Positions 30,303 through 41,087 are shown, numbered from the stretch's first letter. The stretch: 64,000 nt of DNA from Xiphydria camelus (GCA_963678675.1 OY783196.1:13014138-13078137); one strand, 5' to 3'. Notes: generated by a model from the letters alone, not told the origin. A program made the numbers and translations.

Positions 30303-33206
30303 TTATTTATGGGGTGCATTGTCCGTGGCGATGAGGGTAGAACTCGAGGCTGCTGCAGCGTTTTCCAGAGATATCAGGTGGGATTTGACCTTCGATTTGA
30401 ACAGCGTATAGGAGGATGATGATCTCACGTCATCCGGGAGAGAATTCCATACATATGGAGCTGCGACGGCAAAGGAGTGCAAGTAAGCATCAGTCCGGTA
30501 TTTAGGTACAATTAGGCGTTCATCCGATTGTCCTCTCAGAGGTCGTCTTTCTACGCGGGCAAGCAGCATGTCTCTGAAGAAGGAGGGTGTGCCTAAACGA
30601 AGAGCAGAGTAAGTGAGACAAGCCACTGCCTGTTTCCTTACACCTTCTATCGAGAGTCGTCCAAGATTTCTTCGATGAAGCGAGACAGAGGCATCACGTG
30701 GGAGATTGAGGATGTATCTCACTCCTTTGTTGATAAGCCTTTGAAGTTTGATGTCATTGGCAACACCTGCGCCAAGGAGAACCACTGCGCAGTAATCCAC
30801 ATGCGGCATCACCAGAGCATTGACTAGTTTTTTCCGCATCTCCGTGTCAGTGAAGTCACGAAGCTGCTGGAGTTTATAAATTGCACCATTGACATTTGAT
30901 GTGACTCTGGCAATGTGCTGGTGAAAAGTTAGCTTCGAGTCGAGGATAACTCCCAGATTCTTAACTGAAGAGACAAATGGAATGATATTGCTACCATCGC
31001 CGAGCGTAGGAAGTGCATCATGGTTGATTTGGTTGATCAGGCGATTATTGCCCAAGATGATGGCCTTGGTTTTGAGGAGGTTGAGTTGTAGCCGATTTTT
31101 GTTTGCCCAGTTGCTAATGGCCAAGATGTCTTTGTTCATACTACGCATGCAGTTTGCCAATTCGTTAGGTGAGCATGTGGCGTAAACCTGTAGATCATCT
31201 GCGAACATGAGTCTATTGGCGAACTTGATTGACTCCCCTATGTCGTTGACGAAAAGTGTAAAGAGTAAAGGGCCCAGAACCGAGCCCTGGGGGACTCCTG
31301 TATTTGTGGATACCCAGCTAGTAAGTGCGTTGGCATCAAATTTTAACGCTTGACGTCTGCCGACCAGGTACGATGCTATCCACTTTATAACGCCTTTGGA
31401 GAATCCCATTTTCCTCAGCTTTGCCAGTAGGATACCATGTGGAACAGTGTCGAACGCTTTGGAAAAGTCGAACAAGACTAGTACTGTGACCTGGCGCCTG
31501 TCCATCCCATGCCTAACATCATTTAAAAGCTTTAGCAGTGCCGTTGCCGTACTGTAGCCGGTCCTGAATCCGCATTGCCACGGGTCCAGGATGTCGTGTT
31601 GCTTGATGTAGACAGTGATTTGATTGAATATAAGACGCTCTAGGATCTTACTTATTGCGGGTAGTAATGCGATAGGCCTGTAGTCATTTGCTGAGCTTGG
31701 CGTGGCGACCTTCTTGATGGGAATGATGATGGCTTTCTTCCAAGTAGTGGGGAAAGAGTCAATGATGGAACGATTGAATACGTTGGTGAGGAAGATTATT
31801 ACCAGATGCAATACTGGTCGTAACATGCGTAGGTTCAGGCCATCGGCTCCAGTGGCATTAGATTTAATTGATTTTACTACCTTCTCGACATTAGTGGGTG
31901 AAATAGTGGAAAAACTGAGTTCCGGCCGGTCAAGTGCAGGCAGAACATCGTGGTAATGAAGTAGAGTGAGCGGCTGGTCAGTGATGGAAACCTTGGCGAG
32001 GACCAGATTCAGTTCTTCAGGAGGCACAACCAACGAATGTGAGGCGAGTAAATTAATAAGGCCAAGATTCCTCAGCTCCGCCCACATGGCAGCAGGTGCA
32101 AGGCCGTCCAACCTTGTGCGGTAGTACTCAATCCGAGCGGCAGATAACCGATCACGAAGGCTATCGCGAGCTTCACGGTAGGCCATGAGGTTATTTTTAC
32201 ATTTGTTGCGCCTGTAGCGACGATAGACAGTCCGCAGCTTCCTTTGAGCAAGATTGAGCTCAGAAGTGACCCAAGGAGCATGTTTTACACCATTGACTTT
32301 GAGCATGACAACTGGTGCCACAGTGTCGAGTACTTTGTGGAAGTTGAGATAAAAGTTTTCCAGTGCTGCGTCAACACTGGAGTCGTTGGTAGCCAGTAAT
32401 GTCCAGTCTATGCTAGCGAATTTTTCTTGAGCCTCAGTTGATGCCATGCGCCCCAGTCGCCTGGTGCTAATGGTCTTGGCAGATGGACGAATTCCTTGAA
32501 TGACAAGAGCAGCATGTATCAAGTGATGCCCCGCTCCCAAAGGAGTATCCGATTTGCCCCAGGAGACAACTTGGTCAGATTCATCAACGATGCAGAGGTC
32601 CAGCCACGTCTCAGAACTCCCAGTGGTATGAGTAAAGCTATGATCGACTATTTTCAGTGACAGGTCCCTCACGAGTGATTTAACGTAGCGAGCGTCATGG
32701 TTAAGACTGAGCTGATCGGCATTAAAGTCGCCCAGAATTACCTTATGTACGTAGTCCTCCATAGCAGAGGATAAAATTGTGCAAAAGTCCACAGGGATGG
32801 TGAACGGGACATGCGGCGGTCTGTAGACGACTGCCGTGAAGATCGGCGGGACATCAGGCTTCCTGAGCACACACATGATGTATTCGATCATTCCAGATTT
32901 ATTGACCGTGTTTGAGCTAGCGATAATGGTGGCTGAGAAGGACTCGTGGATATAGAGAGCTACACCTCCACCGTGCACGTTTCTATCATTTCGAATGACG
33001 GAGTAGTTGGCCAGGCTGATGACAGAATCGGGTATCGTGGGAGAAAGCCAGTTTTCAGTTACGGCAATCACATGGTAAGTTGGACTGATATCAAGATGGC
33101 TTTTGAGAGCGTTCAAGTGAGAGCGTACGGAGTTAGTGTTGAGACAACAGCATCGAAAAGTGTTACCACATGAAGGACTATTTACTAAGCGAGCAGGTCG
33201 TGAACT
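30303..33206 (-). CDS. ORF2 of element C: endonuclease-reverse transcriptase
   Basis: 968 open codons between the ORF1 UGA and the stop. The N-terminus is an APE-type endonuclease: CCCLNTNSVRSHL (Asn), VTENWL (Glu), ILGDFNAD (Asp/Asn), LGAGHHL (His). The RT core has DYRPIALLPAISKILERLIF, CGFRTGYSTATALL, LVLFDFSKAFDTVPH, TGVPQGSVLGPLLF and FADDLQVY (plus 31,205-31,194, about residue 668). The C-terminus (WNSLPDDVRSSSSYTLFKSK) is typical of CR1-group elements. No AUG occurs before the endonuclease motifs, and the frame is the same as ORF1, so expression through the UGA or non-AUG reinitiation is implied. It nicks target DNA and copies RNA onto it. Confidence 0.9.
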   Translation of the reverse strand, partial: SSRPARLVNSPSCGNTFRCCCLNTNSVRSHLNALKSHLDISPTYHVIAVTENWLSPTIPDSVISLANYSVIRNDRNVHGGGVALYIHESFSATIIASSNTVNKSGMIEYIMCVLRKPDVPPIFTAVVYRPPHVPFTIPVDFCTILSSAMEDYVHKVILGDFNADQLSLNHDARYVKSLVRDLSLKIVDHSFTHTTGSSETWLDLCIVDESDQVVSWGKSDTPLGAGHHLIHAALVIQGIRPSAKTISTRRLGRMASTEAQEKFASIDWTLLATNDSSVDAALENFYLNFHKVLDTVAPVVMLKVNGVKHAPWVTSELNLAQRKLRTVYRRYRRNKCKNNLMAYREARDSLRDRLSAARIEYYRTRLDGLAPAAMWAELRNLGLINLLASHSLVVPPEELNLVLAKVSITDQPLTLLHYHDVLPALDRPELSFSTISPTNVEKVVKSIKSNATGADGLNLRMLRPVLHLVIIFLTNVFNRSIIDSFPTTWKKAIIIPIKKVATPSSANDYRPIALLPAISKILERLIFNQITVYIKQHDILDPWQCGFRTGYSTATALLKLLNDVRHGMDRRQVTVLVLFDFSKAFDTVPHGILLAKLRKMGFSKGVIKWIASYLVGRRQALKFDANALTSWVSTNTGVPQGSVLGPLLFTLFVNDIGESIKFANRLMFADDLQVYATCSPNELANCMRSMNKDILAISNWANKNRLQLNLLKTKAIILGNNRLINQINHDALPTLGDGSNIIPFVSSVKNLGVILDSKLTFHQHIARVTSNVNGAIYKLQQLRDFTDTEMRKKLVNALVMPHVDYCAVVLLGAGVANDIKLQRLINKGVRYILNLPRDASVSLHRRNLGRLSIEGVRKQAVACLTYSALRLGTPSFFRDMLLARVERRPLRGQSDERLIVPKYRTDAYLHSFAVAAPYVWNSLPDDVRSSSSYTLFKSKVKSHLISLENAAAASSSTLIATDNAPHK

Positions 33207-33209
33207 TCA
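33207..33209 (-). promoter_or_regulatory. In-frame UGA between ORF1 and ORF2 of element C
   Basis: ORF1 ends ...ACG CAA TGA AGT; the following 30 codons are open and in the same frame as ORF2. It is the only stop across about 1,313 codons. Candidate readthrough or termination-reinitiation site. Confidence 0.7.
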
Positions 33210-34241
33210 TTGCGTTGAGTTAGTGTAGAGCTGTGCAATCTTTTGTATGTCTGCCTGAGAATTGATAATGTGAACTAGAGTATCGTTATTGGCTTTAGCA
33301 AAGACTGTACTGCTCTTTGCCCAGATATATTTGAAGCCAGCATCCCTAAGAGCTGACTTTGCTGCTGTCAGGAGTTTCATGACGTTGGACGGCAATAAAA
33401 GGTTGATGTAGATAGTCGAGTTGCTATCGGGCGAGGCAGTTTGTCCGATGTCACCTAGGGCTTCCTTGTCGAGTTGCGAGAATCTGAGTGGGCCATGTGT
33501 GCGCTTAGCGGCAATAAATCGGGATGCAATTACTGAGGTCTTACACACTACTGCGAAAGCGGTCCTAGTTGGTACAGATTCCACCGGAGCAGCCCCTGTA
33601 GAGTGAACAGCAGCTTTTTTGCGAAGAAGACGAGCGCTGCAAAGGTCATCAGAGTTTAGTTTGATCTTGAGCACGTTGGCTACCGCAGTCGCTATTCGAA
33701 GTAGGGTGGCTTCAGAGACAGATCCAAAAGAAAGACCAGAGATCGTTATTTCAGGGTCAAGGCCAGGACTAGTGGTTCCTCTCTGAATGCGCAGGGCATT
33801 AGCATTCGCCGCAGCTGTAAGTCTCGTGAGGTCGATAGTATTCGGCGTACCAGGGCCACCAGCCTGTGTCAGATCATCAACTCTTTTACTAAGTTTGTTG
33901 ACCGAGTCTCTAAGCTCCGCGTTTTCTTCGGACAAGTGTTTGGTGACTTCTGTAAGAGTGTCGGTTTTTTGAGCGAGTTGACCTGTCGTAGTTTTGAGGC
34001 CAGCTACATCAGAGCAGACAGCTTCCACTGTCGCTCGAATGGTTGGAAGTTCCTGAAGGAGAGCGTGGTCTTGAGACTGAGTTGCGCGGATTAACTTGAG
34101 TTCCTCTCGCAAGGCACTGTTGCTGGACGAATCAGATGCTCGCATACTTGCGAGTTCTTCAAGGATAGAAGCGATGGTGGCCTTGGGTGGTTTTGCGATA
34201 CTCTTGGGATCTGAGCGAGTGGATCTTGCTTCGTCGCCCAT
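33207..34241 (-). CDS. ORF1 protein of element C
   Basis: 344 codons from the ATG at 34,241 (MGDEARSTRSD); the open frame extends further upstream but without an ATG. It has a basic/Ser-rich start, a coiled coil at about residues 60-135 (HALLQELPTIRATVEAVCS...LRDSVNKLSKRVDDL), an RRM-like middle (EITISGLSFG, TAFAVVCKTS) and the FP25K-like end (TIYINLLLPSNVMKLL...GFKYIWAKSS). It is a distant homologue of the ORF1 proteins in A/D and E. Role: RNA chaperone or RNP protein of the element. Confidence 0.85.
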   Translation of the reverse strand: MGDEARSTRSDPKSIAKPPKATIASILEELASMRASDSSSNSALREELKLIRATQSQDHALLQELPTIRATVEAVCSDVAGLKTTTGQLAQKTDTLTEVTKHLSEENAELRDSVNKLSKRVDDLTQAGGPGTPNTIDLTRLTAAANANALRIQRGTTSPGLDPEITISGLSFGSVSEATLLRIATAVANVLKIKLNSDDLCSARLLRKKAAVHSTGAAPVESVPTRTAFAVVCKTSVIASRFIAAKRTHGPLRFSQLDKEALGDIGQTASPDSNSTIYINLLLPSNVMKLLTAAKSALRDAGFKYIWAKSSTVFAKANNDTLVHIINSQADIQKIAQLYTNSTQ

Positions 34242-34690
34242 GACGCAATTGGATTTGAGTTTGAACGTCGCACGAAATTGGCACAGCAATGGTGGATTTC
34301 CCGTTGCCGATTTAGTGAATAGTCGGTAAAGTAGTGCGCCAAGTTACCGGAGTGCACCCAGAGATTAGCGCTCAACCGATAGAGGACGACACTAGGAGTT
34401 TCCTAAGTAGTGTGCGAGAGGAACACTGTTCCACCGGGCGTGCGCACAACCCAAAGATGGCAGAAAACTAACCTCCAATATGCAGCAGCCAGATAAAAGC
34501 CTGTGTATCAATGCACGCAGGCCCTTGCAGATGGAATATTTTGTATCGGCAAGAAGCCCGCGTTAGAGGGAATACAGTTACACTGAAAGCAAAGCGCCCG
34601 GAGGCGAGATAAGGCAGAAAAGCACTACAAGCGAGAGCAGGCAAACGACGCGTCACACCGTGCTTACCGGTTCGGAGAGAGAGAGAGAGA

Positions 34691-36456
34691 TGAGTGTTTA
34701 TTGCTCAGAAGATTGAACAATAAACGCCTACTGCCGAAGCAGCGCACAGCGAAACAAGCATAAAGATAATAAAGAACTTAAACTAAAATAGAATAACAGC
34801 AGATGGGTTAATAATATTGGAGCTAAACAAGCAGATGGGTATAGTAAGTTTTAGCGAATATAAAGTCAGTTTTAGCTTTCGTTAAGGCAGACCCTGTTGC
34901 TTCCTCCCTCTCAGTGATGATGGAAACACAGTTAGGTGGTCGAGGACGAGTAGAGATCAATTAGCTTCGTGATATCCTCCGTTGACAAGATCGTATGAAT
35001 GAGCGCTCCATCACACCTTTTTGTCATTACTGCGCCTGATAAACACCATACGTATTTAAATCCCGCGTTTTTGAGTTTCGGCTTGGCTTCACCGAGTAAG
35101 CGGAAAACAAAACTAGGCAGCATCTCGTTGACATTAATTGTGGAGTCGCTGGTTTGCGACGAGAAATTGATAGTGCCAAGCCTGGGTAGGTGCTCCTTGA
35201 GTTTGGCGTATTTTAAGACACCGTGTTTTCGTTTGGCTGCAAGGATCTTTTTGACAGTCCCGGGGTTTTTGCAGACGACCGCGAAAGGTATTTTGGCTGC
35301 GATAGATGGACCAGCAGAAGCTAAAGAGGCAGTAGGGCCTGGAGGCGGAGTTTTGCGTAGGAGTCTAGTGCTGGAGACATCATCGGCAGTAATATCAATG
35401 CCGAGTAGGCTAGCAATACCTTGGAAGATGAGAGGTGCTTTTTCATCGGTGAGGTCAGATTCATGTATTCCAGCGACGACTAATTCATTAGATGGATTTT
35501 GCCTGCTAAGTACACGGTGACTGTGGAGCAAGTTGGAGTTAGTGGCTGCAATAAATAGTTCCAAACCACCGGCTACAGGCAGTTGATCGACCCGGGTTTC
35601 AAGAGCCTTGAGAGACTTTTTAAGCTTCACATTCTCCTGCGATAGATCATCGGTTTTAGAAGTAAGAGCATCCGTGGTGAGTGTAAGCTGGTCAGTTTTT
35701 GTTTTGAGCATATCCACGTCAGCTTTGATGGCATCCACGGTGGCACGAATAACCGGGAGTTCCTCCAGGAGCACCTCGTGCCTGGCTTGGGCACTTCTGA
35801 TGTCATTCAGTACCACCATGATAGACTCCAGTGTGACTCTACTCTGAACGGACTTTTTTGGTGGGGGTTTCAGGAAGGCATGGTCATCATCATCATCCGT
35901 TTTCCTAGTACGTTTAGGGCATCCGGACGATAAGGTGGACGAGCGCGAGGAGTCAGAGGACTCAGAATCAGCAGGAGAATTTAGCTCGAGTTTGTCCTTG
36001 GCCCCGGCCATTGTTTGATTGTATTTGGGATTCGAGTTTGAAGAATGTAGCCACTGGCAGGTCTTGCACTATTAGAAATTGACGTTAGATGGCAGTGATC
36101 GACGGTCGATATAGCAGGAATCCGGTTTGGCGCGGTCGAGATGGTAAAAATGCACAGAAGACAGAAAGCACTAGTTGGCAGCACTCGTCAGTTCCACACT
36201 AGCTGCAAGCGGGCGAAGGAAAAGCACCAGGCATGCGCAGAGCAAGAAATGCTGCCAGCCAACCTAACCTCCAAATGCTTTACAGTTGTAAATCCAGGTT
36301 TCTCGTACCCCAAGCACTTCCCGGCACAGCAAAGATGCGACACACTTAGACCGTGACTCCAGAGTAAGCATAACGCGCAAGCAGAATGCATACAGGGGCG
36401 AGATAAAGCAGGAAAAAGCCAAAAATATCAGAGCACTCGAACAAGCAGCCACCGCA
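34691..36456 (-). mobile_element. Element D: second ORF1-only half-LINE
   Basis: Collinear with element A from 5' UTR to tail, with ORF1 followed directly by a 3' UTR that is shortened by about 80 nt relative to A. Hairpin CTGC-TTCG-GCAG at 34,742-34,731. It lies between GA tracts (34,675-34,690 and 36,457-36,468) that join it to C and E. ORF2 is absent, as in A. Confidence 0.85.
34932..36011 (-). CDS. ORF1 protein of half-LINE D
   Basis: Intact 359-codon ORF from ATG (MAGAKDKLEL), same domain order as the A copy: acidic/basic N-terminus, coiled coil, RRM-like middle and FP25K-like C-terminus (TINVNEMLPSFVFRLL...GFKYVWCLSG). Differences from A are scattered substitutions (for example SVQ for YTQ near residue 54) with no indels or stops. 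Two independently intact ORF1 copies in elements lacking ORF2 suggest the protein is still useful to the element. Confidence 0.85.
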   Translation of the reverse strand: MAGAKDKLELNSPADSESSDSSRSSTLSSGCPKRTRKTDDDDDHAFLKPPPKKSVQSRVTLESIMVVLNDIRSAQARHEVLLEELPVIRATVDAIKADVDMLKTKTDQLTLTTDALTSKTDDLSQENVKLKKSLKALETRVDQLPVAGGLELFIAATNSNLLHSHRVLSRQNPSNELVVAGIHESDLTDEKAPLIFQGIASLLGIDITADDVSSTRLLRKTPPPGPTASLASAGPSIAAKIPFAVVCKNPGTVKKILAAKRKHGVLKYAKLKEHLPRLGTINFSSQTSDSTINVNEMLPSFVFRLLGEAKPKLKNAGFKYVWCLSGAVMTKRCDGALIHTILSTEDITKLIDLYSSSTT

Positions 36457-36830
36457 CAGAGAGAGAGATTGATTGATTGATTGATGACTGGTTTATTGTC
36501 CATGGTTGAACAAAACATGGCACCCTGAGTGAACAGGGTACAGCGTGCGAGCAATGTATGAATTAAATGATATACAACGTGATAAAGTAGATAATAGCCA
36601 TAAAACTAAAGCCGTGCTATGAAATACGAACTGAGCATGCATATTGTAACTAAGAAATAAGCCAATTTACCTGCATATGTAACCGAAGATAACCATAATC
36701 AGATAGAAGAACAATATAAGATAAGATACACTGATTATAGTTACGCGAGAAGGTATATAGGCGAAAGTAAAGGCATAATGGGCTCCCACTCTTCACAGTA
36801 CTGAAGTTCTCAGGTCAGGCAGCGCGTTCC

Positions 36831-39733
36831 TTAGTCGGCTACATTTGCAGGGAATTCATTCTCAAATAACCATTTTTTGACCTTGTCCTTGAAGCCCCAA
36901 GACGAGGTAATTTCAACGATATCCCGAGGAAGAGAATTCCACACATGTGGCGCAGTAACAGCGAAAGCTGATTTATAGGCTTCAGTGCGATGTTTAGGAA
37001 CGGATAGCGAGAGGCCGTGTGCAACACGACTGCCAGGCCGCGATTTATTAAATGAAATCAGCTCAGCCAGGTATTCAGGTTGGCTACTGTAGACGACATT
37101 ATTACCAGGGTGGCAAAGAGAAGTTTCCTACGTCCTTGAATGCTTAGCCATCCGAGGTCGCGTCTATAAGGACTGATTGAGGCGTCTCGAGGTAGGCCGT
37201 GAATGTATCTAATCCCCTTATTTATCAGACGCTGTAGCTTCAGATCTAGTACAATTCCTGCACCGTTAAGGACGGCAGCACAGTAGTCAGCATGGGGTAG
37301 GATCATAGACGAAACGAGAGTAGTGCGCAGTTCCGTGTCGGTGTGAGGCCGCAACCGTTGGAGTTGGTAGAATACCTTATTGACCTTTGATGTTACGTAT
37401 ATGACATGATCCTTAAAAGACAGCTTTGAGTCCAGAATGAATCCAAGGTTTCTAACCGATGCCTCAAATGGGATGAAGATGCCGTCGAGGCCCAACGGTG
37501 GTAGTCTATCGAGATCTATTGCGTTGATAAAGCGGCTGTTTCCCAGGACTATCGCTTTGGTTTTACCTAGGTTGAGACGAAGTGAGTTGTCATGTGCCCA
37601 AGTACTAATTCTGGAAATATCAGAATTAAGCATAGCGATGCAGGAGTCAACTTCCTGAGGTGGGCAGCTCCGGTAAATTTGTAAATCGTCAGCGTATAGT
37701 AGGCGTTTGGCATTGAGGATCACAGAACCGATGTCATTTATAAAGAGCGAAAATAGCAACGGTCCAAGTACAGAGCCCTGTGGTACGCCAGCATTGGTAC
37801 CTTGCCAGCTGGTTAAAGACCCGTCCGGACATTTGATAGCGTGCTGCCGGCCACGTAGATATGACTCAAACCATTCGACAGCGCTTTTAGAGAAACCCAG
37901 ACGATGGAGTTTGGTTAGCAGTAAGTGGCGTGAAACAGTGTCGAAAGCCTTAGAAAAATCGAATAATACGAGCACTGTGATCTGCCTACGGTCGATGTTA
38001 AGCCTTATGTCGTTGATTAATTTGATCAAGGCTGTTTGGGTGCTGTGCCCTGTCCTGAAGCCGCATTGGAGAGGGTCAAGAAGAGAGTGTTGTTTGATGT
38101 AAGAGATGACCTGGTTATAGATAAGACGCTCGAAGACTTTGCTGGGTAAAGGCAACAGAGATATCGGTCGATAGTCACTAGCCGTGCGTGGTGATCCTAT
38201 CTTGTTGACGGGAATGATAATAGCTTTCTTCCAGTCCGTGGGGAAGTGGCATTCCTTGATCGAGCGGTTGAAGAAGGCCGTGTAGAATGTAGTTAGGGTG
38301 GAGGCGAGGGAGCGAATCATCCTTAGGTTGATACCATCCGCTCCCTGGGCGTTGGATCGAATCGACATGAATGCCTTATCAACTTCAGCTGAGTTAACAG
38401 CGGCTAATGCCAGCGTAGGTCTGTTAAGGTGAACGGCTTGCAGCTCTGCAGTGATAGCCATCACATGAGGTATATGTTGATTTGACGATACCTGAGCAAA
38501 CGTACGGTTGAGAGAATCAGCTGAGACAGTGAGTGGTGGTGTACTCCGATCTTTCAAGAGTCCCAGCACACGCAATTCACGCCAGGTCTCCGCCTGCGAG
38601 AGGCCCTGCAGTCGTGACTTGTAATAATGAGTTCTGGCTGTGGCCAGTTGGACACGCAGCAAGTCTCTCTGACGTCGGAATTCAATCAAGTCGTGCTTAT
38701 GTTGGTTTCGCCTCCAGCGACGATAAATGTTGCGTACTGACTTCTCAGCACATTTCAGCTCATCTGTTAGCCAAGGAGCATGTTTGACAGAGTTAACCTT
38801 GATCTTAGCAATTGGCGCAACCCGGTCGATTGCACTGAAAAATAGTCGATGGAACTCTGTCAGCGCTGAGTCAGTGGAGGAAGCATCATTGACGAGAGTT
38901 TCCCAGTCGATAGATAGTTCAGCCTCTGCCTCAAGAAGTTTACTTGTCTTGCGGGCGTAGATGAACTTCTCCTTGGGATGGATATTGTGCAGAGCAATTT
39001 CAGTAACTATTAGGTGATGTCCAGCGCCTAAGGGGATATCAGACTTGTCGTGAGAGAGGATAACGTCAGACTCATCAACCATACATAGATCAAGCCACGT
39101 AGCAGAGGTTTCGGTGACATGTGTAAAGCCATGCTGCACAAGTTTGAGTGAATTATCACTCATGAGCGACCTTACATATTGAGCATCAAAGTTGTTCGTG
39201 AGTAGATCCGCATTAAAATCTCCTAAGATGATTTTATGGCTGAAGCCGCCCACTGCTTCTGCCAACTCCAGTCCAAGATTGCGCGGGGCAGTAAATGGAG
39301 CATGTGGCGGTCTATAAACTACCGCGACGAAAACAGGCGGTGTGCGTAACCCTTGGACTTCACACATGAGATATTCTGGAGCTCCAGGTCGACCCGTCCA
39401 GAGCGTGTTGGAGGCAGAGATGACCCTGCAGGCCAGCGACTCATGCACATACAGCCCGACTCCACCACCATTGACATTACGGTCATTTCGATGTAAAAAG
39501 TAGCCGGGTAGATTTATAATAGATGATGGAATCGCGTCGGATAGCCACGTCTCGGTGACAGCAATTAGGTGGTAAGTTGGGCTGGTTTCAAGGTGTAGTT
39601 TGAGGGTGTCAAGGTGCGACCTAAGGGAATTTACGTTAAGACAGCAGGCGCGCAACCTATCCGGACTAGCTTGACCATTGGTTATGCCGAAGTTGTTGAT
39701 CGGCCGCTGAGTTCCCCGCTCAGAAATTGAAAG
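36831..39733 (-). pseudogene. ORF2 of element E (one frameshift)
   Basis: Open from the codon after the ORF1 UGA. Endonuclease motifs CCLNVNSLRSHL, VTETWL, ILGDFNAD and LGAGHHL; RT motifs DYRPISLLPLPSKVFERLIY, LVLFDFSKAFDTV, GVPQGSVLGPLLF and YADDLQIY (plus 37,695-37,684). Near 37,105 a single-base shift breaks the chain; the C-terminal segment (VPKHRTEAYKSAFAVTAPHVWNSLP when read without further gaps) continues in the next frame to a stop at 36,831. Otherwise intact. As in C, there is no AUG before the endonuclease motifs. Confidence 0.85.
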
Positions 39734-39736
39734 TCA
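39734..39736 (-). promoter_or_regulatory. In-frame UGA between ORF1 and ORF2 of element E
   Basis: ORF1 ends ...ACA AGT TGA CTT; the next 26 codons are open in the same frame and lead into ORF2. The base after UGA is C, a context known to favour readthrough in several systems. Confidence 0.7.
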
Positions 39737-40724
39737 ACTTGTGCGCTGACTGTAGAGATCAACAAGTTTTTGGACATCATCTTGTGACATTATCGAATGG
39801 ATTAAGCCTCCATCAGATTTTTTCGCCAATATGGTCCCACCAGAATGCCAAACATATTTGAAGCCTGCCCGTTTAATTAAAGGCTTGGCAAGGGTGAATA
39901 AGCGGTAAACATGGCTAGGTAGCATTTCGTTAATGTTTATAGTCGAGTCCCCAGTTATCTCAGGGAGATTGAGCTGGACTTGATTTGCACAATATGCCCT
40001 GAGGTGAGAATACTTTAGCATCCCGTGCTTACGTTTGGCTAGAATAATTTTGCTAACAATACCAGAGTTTTTGCAGCAGACGGCGACTGAAATTCTGGGA
40101 GGAGTGGTATTGTTAGCAACGGCCGATCCAAGGGGCGTCTCAGTTTGTTGAGACCTGCGCAGGAGCCTGGTACTGGTAATATCGTCGCAGGCAAGGTTTA
40201 GTTTAAGCAGTCCAAAAGTCCCTCGGATTAATTGAAGTAACACATCATCAGATAAGCCAGTTGAGGGCAAGCCAGTAACCACAAGCTCACTTATAGCCAT
40301 TTGCTTGGCAAGAGCGCGACGTGTGTGGAGCATGCTTGCATTTGCTGCCGCAGTGATCAGTTCAAGGTTGGGCACAGTTTGCGAGGATCCCGCACCCGCA
40401 TCACTTGAGACTGTTAAGGCATTAACACGAGCTTCAAGTTGCGCTAAGGATTGCTTGATAGCAGAGTTTTCTTGCTGCAAGCCAGCCGTGGTAGCCTTCA
40501 AGCCGCTGATCTCGTTGCAAACCATGTCGAACTTGGCATCTATAGAGGGAAGTTTGGTGCTTAATGTTTGCTCGGTATTCAGGATGCTAGCAGCCAGAGT
40601 GGAGTAAGGAGGTCTGCCACGCGTTTTTTTGTGCAGCGGAGCCACAAGATCGTTAGTGGCTGGCCTCTTATTACGTAGAGACCTGTCGGAGACAGTCGAG
40701 GCCGCGGAGGCGTCCGATTCACTC

Positions 40725-40727
<3 letters not shown>
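39734..40727 (-). CDS. ORF1 protein of element E (5'-truncated)
   Basis: The frame is open from the stop back through the edge of the (TC)n tract. The visible N-terminus (SESDASAASTVSDRSLRNKR) aligns with residue 12 onward of the A/D protein, so the start codon is lost. It has a coiled coil (GLQQENSAIKQSLAQLEARV), an RRM-like middle (ISELVVTGLP, VAVCCKNSGIVSKI) and an FP25K-like end (TININEMLPSHVYRLF...GFKYVWHSGG). The shorter 303-residue reading from 40,645 starts at GTG, not ATG. Confidence 0.75.
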
Positions 40728-40793
<66 letters not shown>

Positions 40794-41087
40794 GGAGAGG
40801 GAGAGGGAGAGGGAGAGGGAGAGGGAGAGGGAGAGGGAGAGGGAGAGGGAGAGGGAGAGGGAGGAGGGAGGAGGGAGGAGGGAGGAGGGAGGAGGGAGGA
40901 GGGAGGAGGGAGGAGGGAGGAGGGAGGAGGGAGGAGGGAGGAGGGAGGAGGGAGGAGGGAGGAGGGAGGAGGGAGGAGGGAGGAGGGAGGAGGGAGGAGG
41001 GAGGAGGGAGGAGGGAGGAGGGAGGAGGGAGGAGGGAGGAGGGAGGAGGGAGGAGGGAGGAGGGAGGAGGGAGGAGGGAGGAGGGAG

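Larger units (their letters stand above)
30032..34675 (-). mobile_element. Element C: full-length non-LTR retrotransposon
   Basis: Minus strand: 5' region from 34,675, ORF1 (34,241-33,207), UGA, ORF2 (33,206-30,303), 3' UTR with hairpin GCAGT-CAT-ACTGC (30,093-30,081), AATAAAC and an ATCA-type tail at 30,032-30,045 running into (TC)n. Both ORFs are open, so this copy may be active or recently active. The RT (FADD box), the C-terminal basic region and the microsatellite-like tail fit the CR1/Jockey group. Confidence 0.85.
36469..40727 (-). mobile_element. Element E: near full-length non-LTR retrotransposon
   Basis: Minus strand: ORF1 (40,727-39,734), UGA, ORF2 (39,733-36,831 with one frameshift), 3' UTR with hairpin ACCCTG-TTCACT-CAGGGT (36,539-36,522), AATAAAC, and a (TCAA)n tail at 36,485-36,469. 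The 5' end is missing about a dozen ORF1 codons, and the breakpoint is at (TC)n. Confidence 0.85.

Noticed and set aside
33207..34289. ORF1 start at 34,289
   Set aside because: That codon is TTG; the first ATG in frame is at 34,241, giving MGDEARS.
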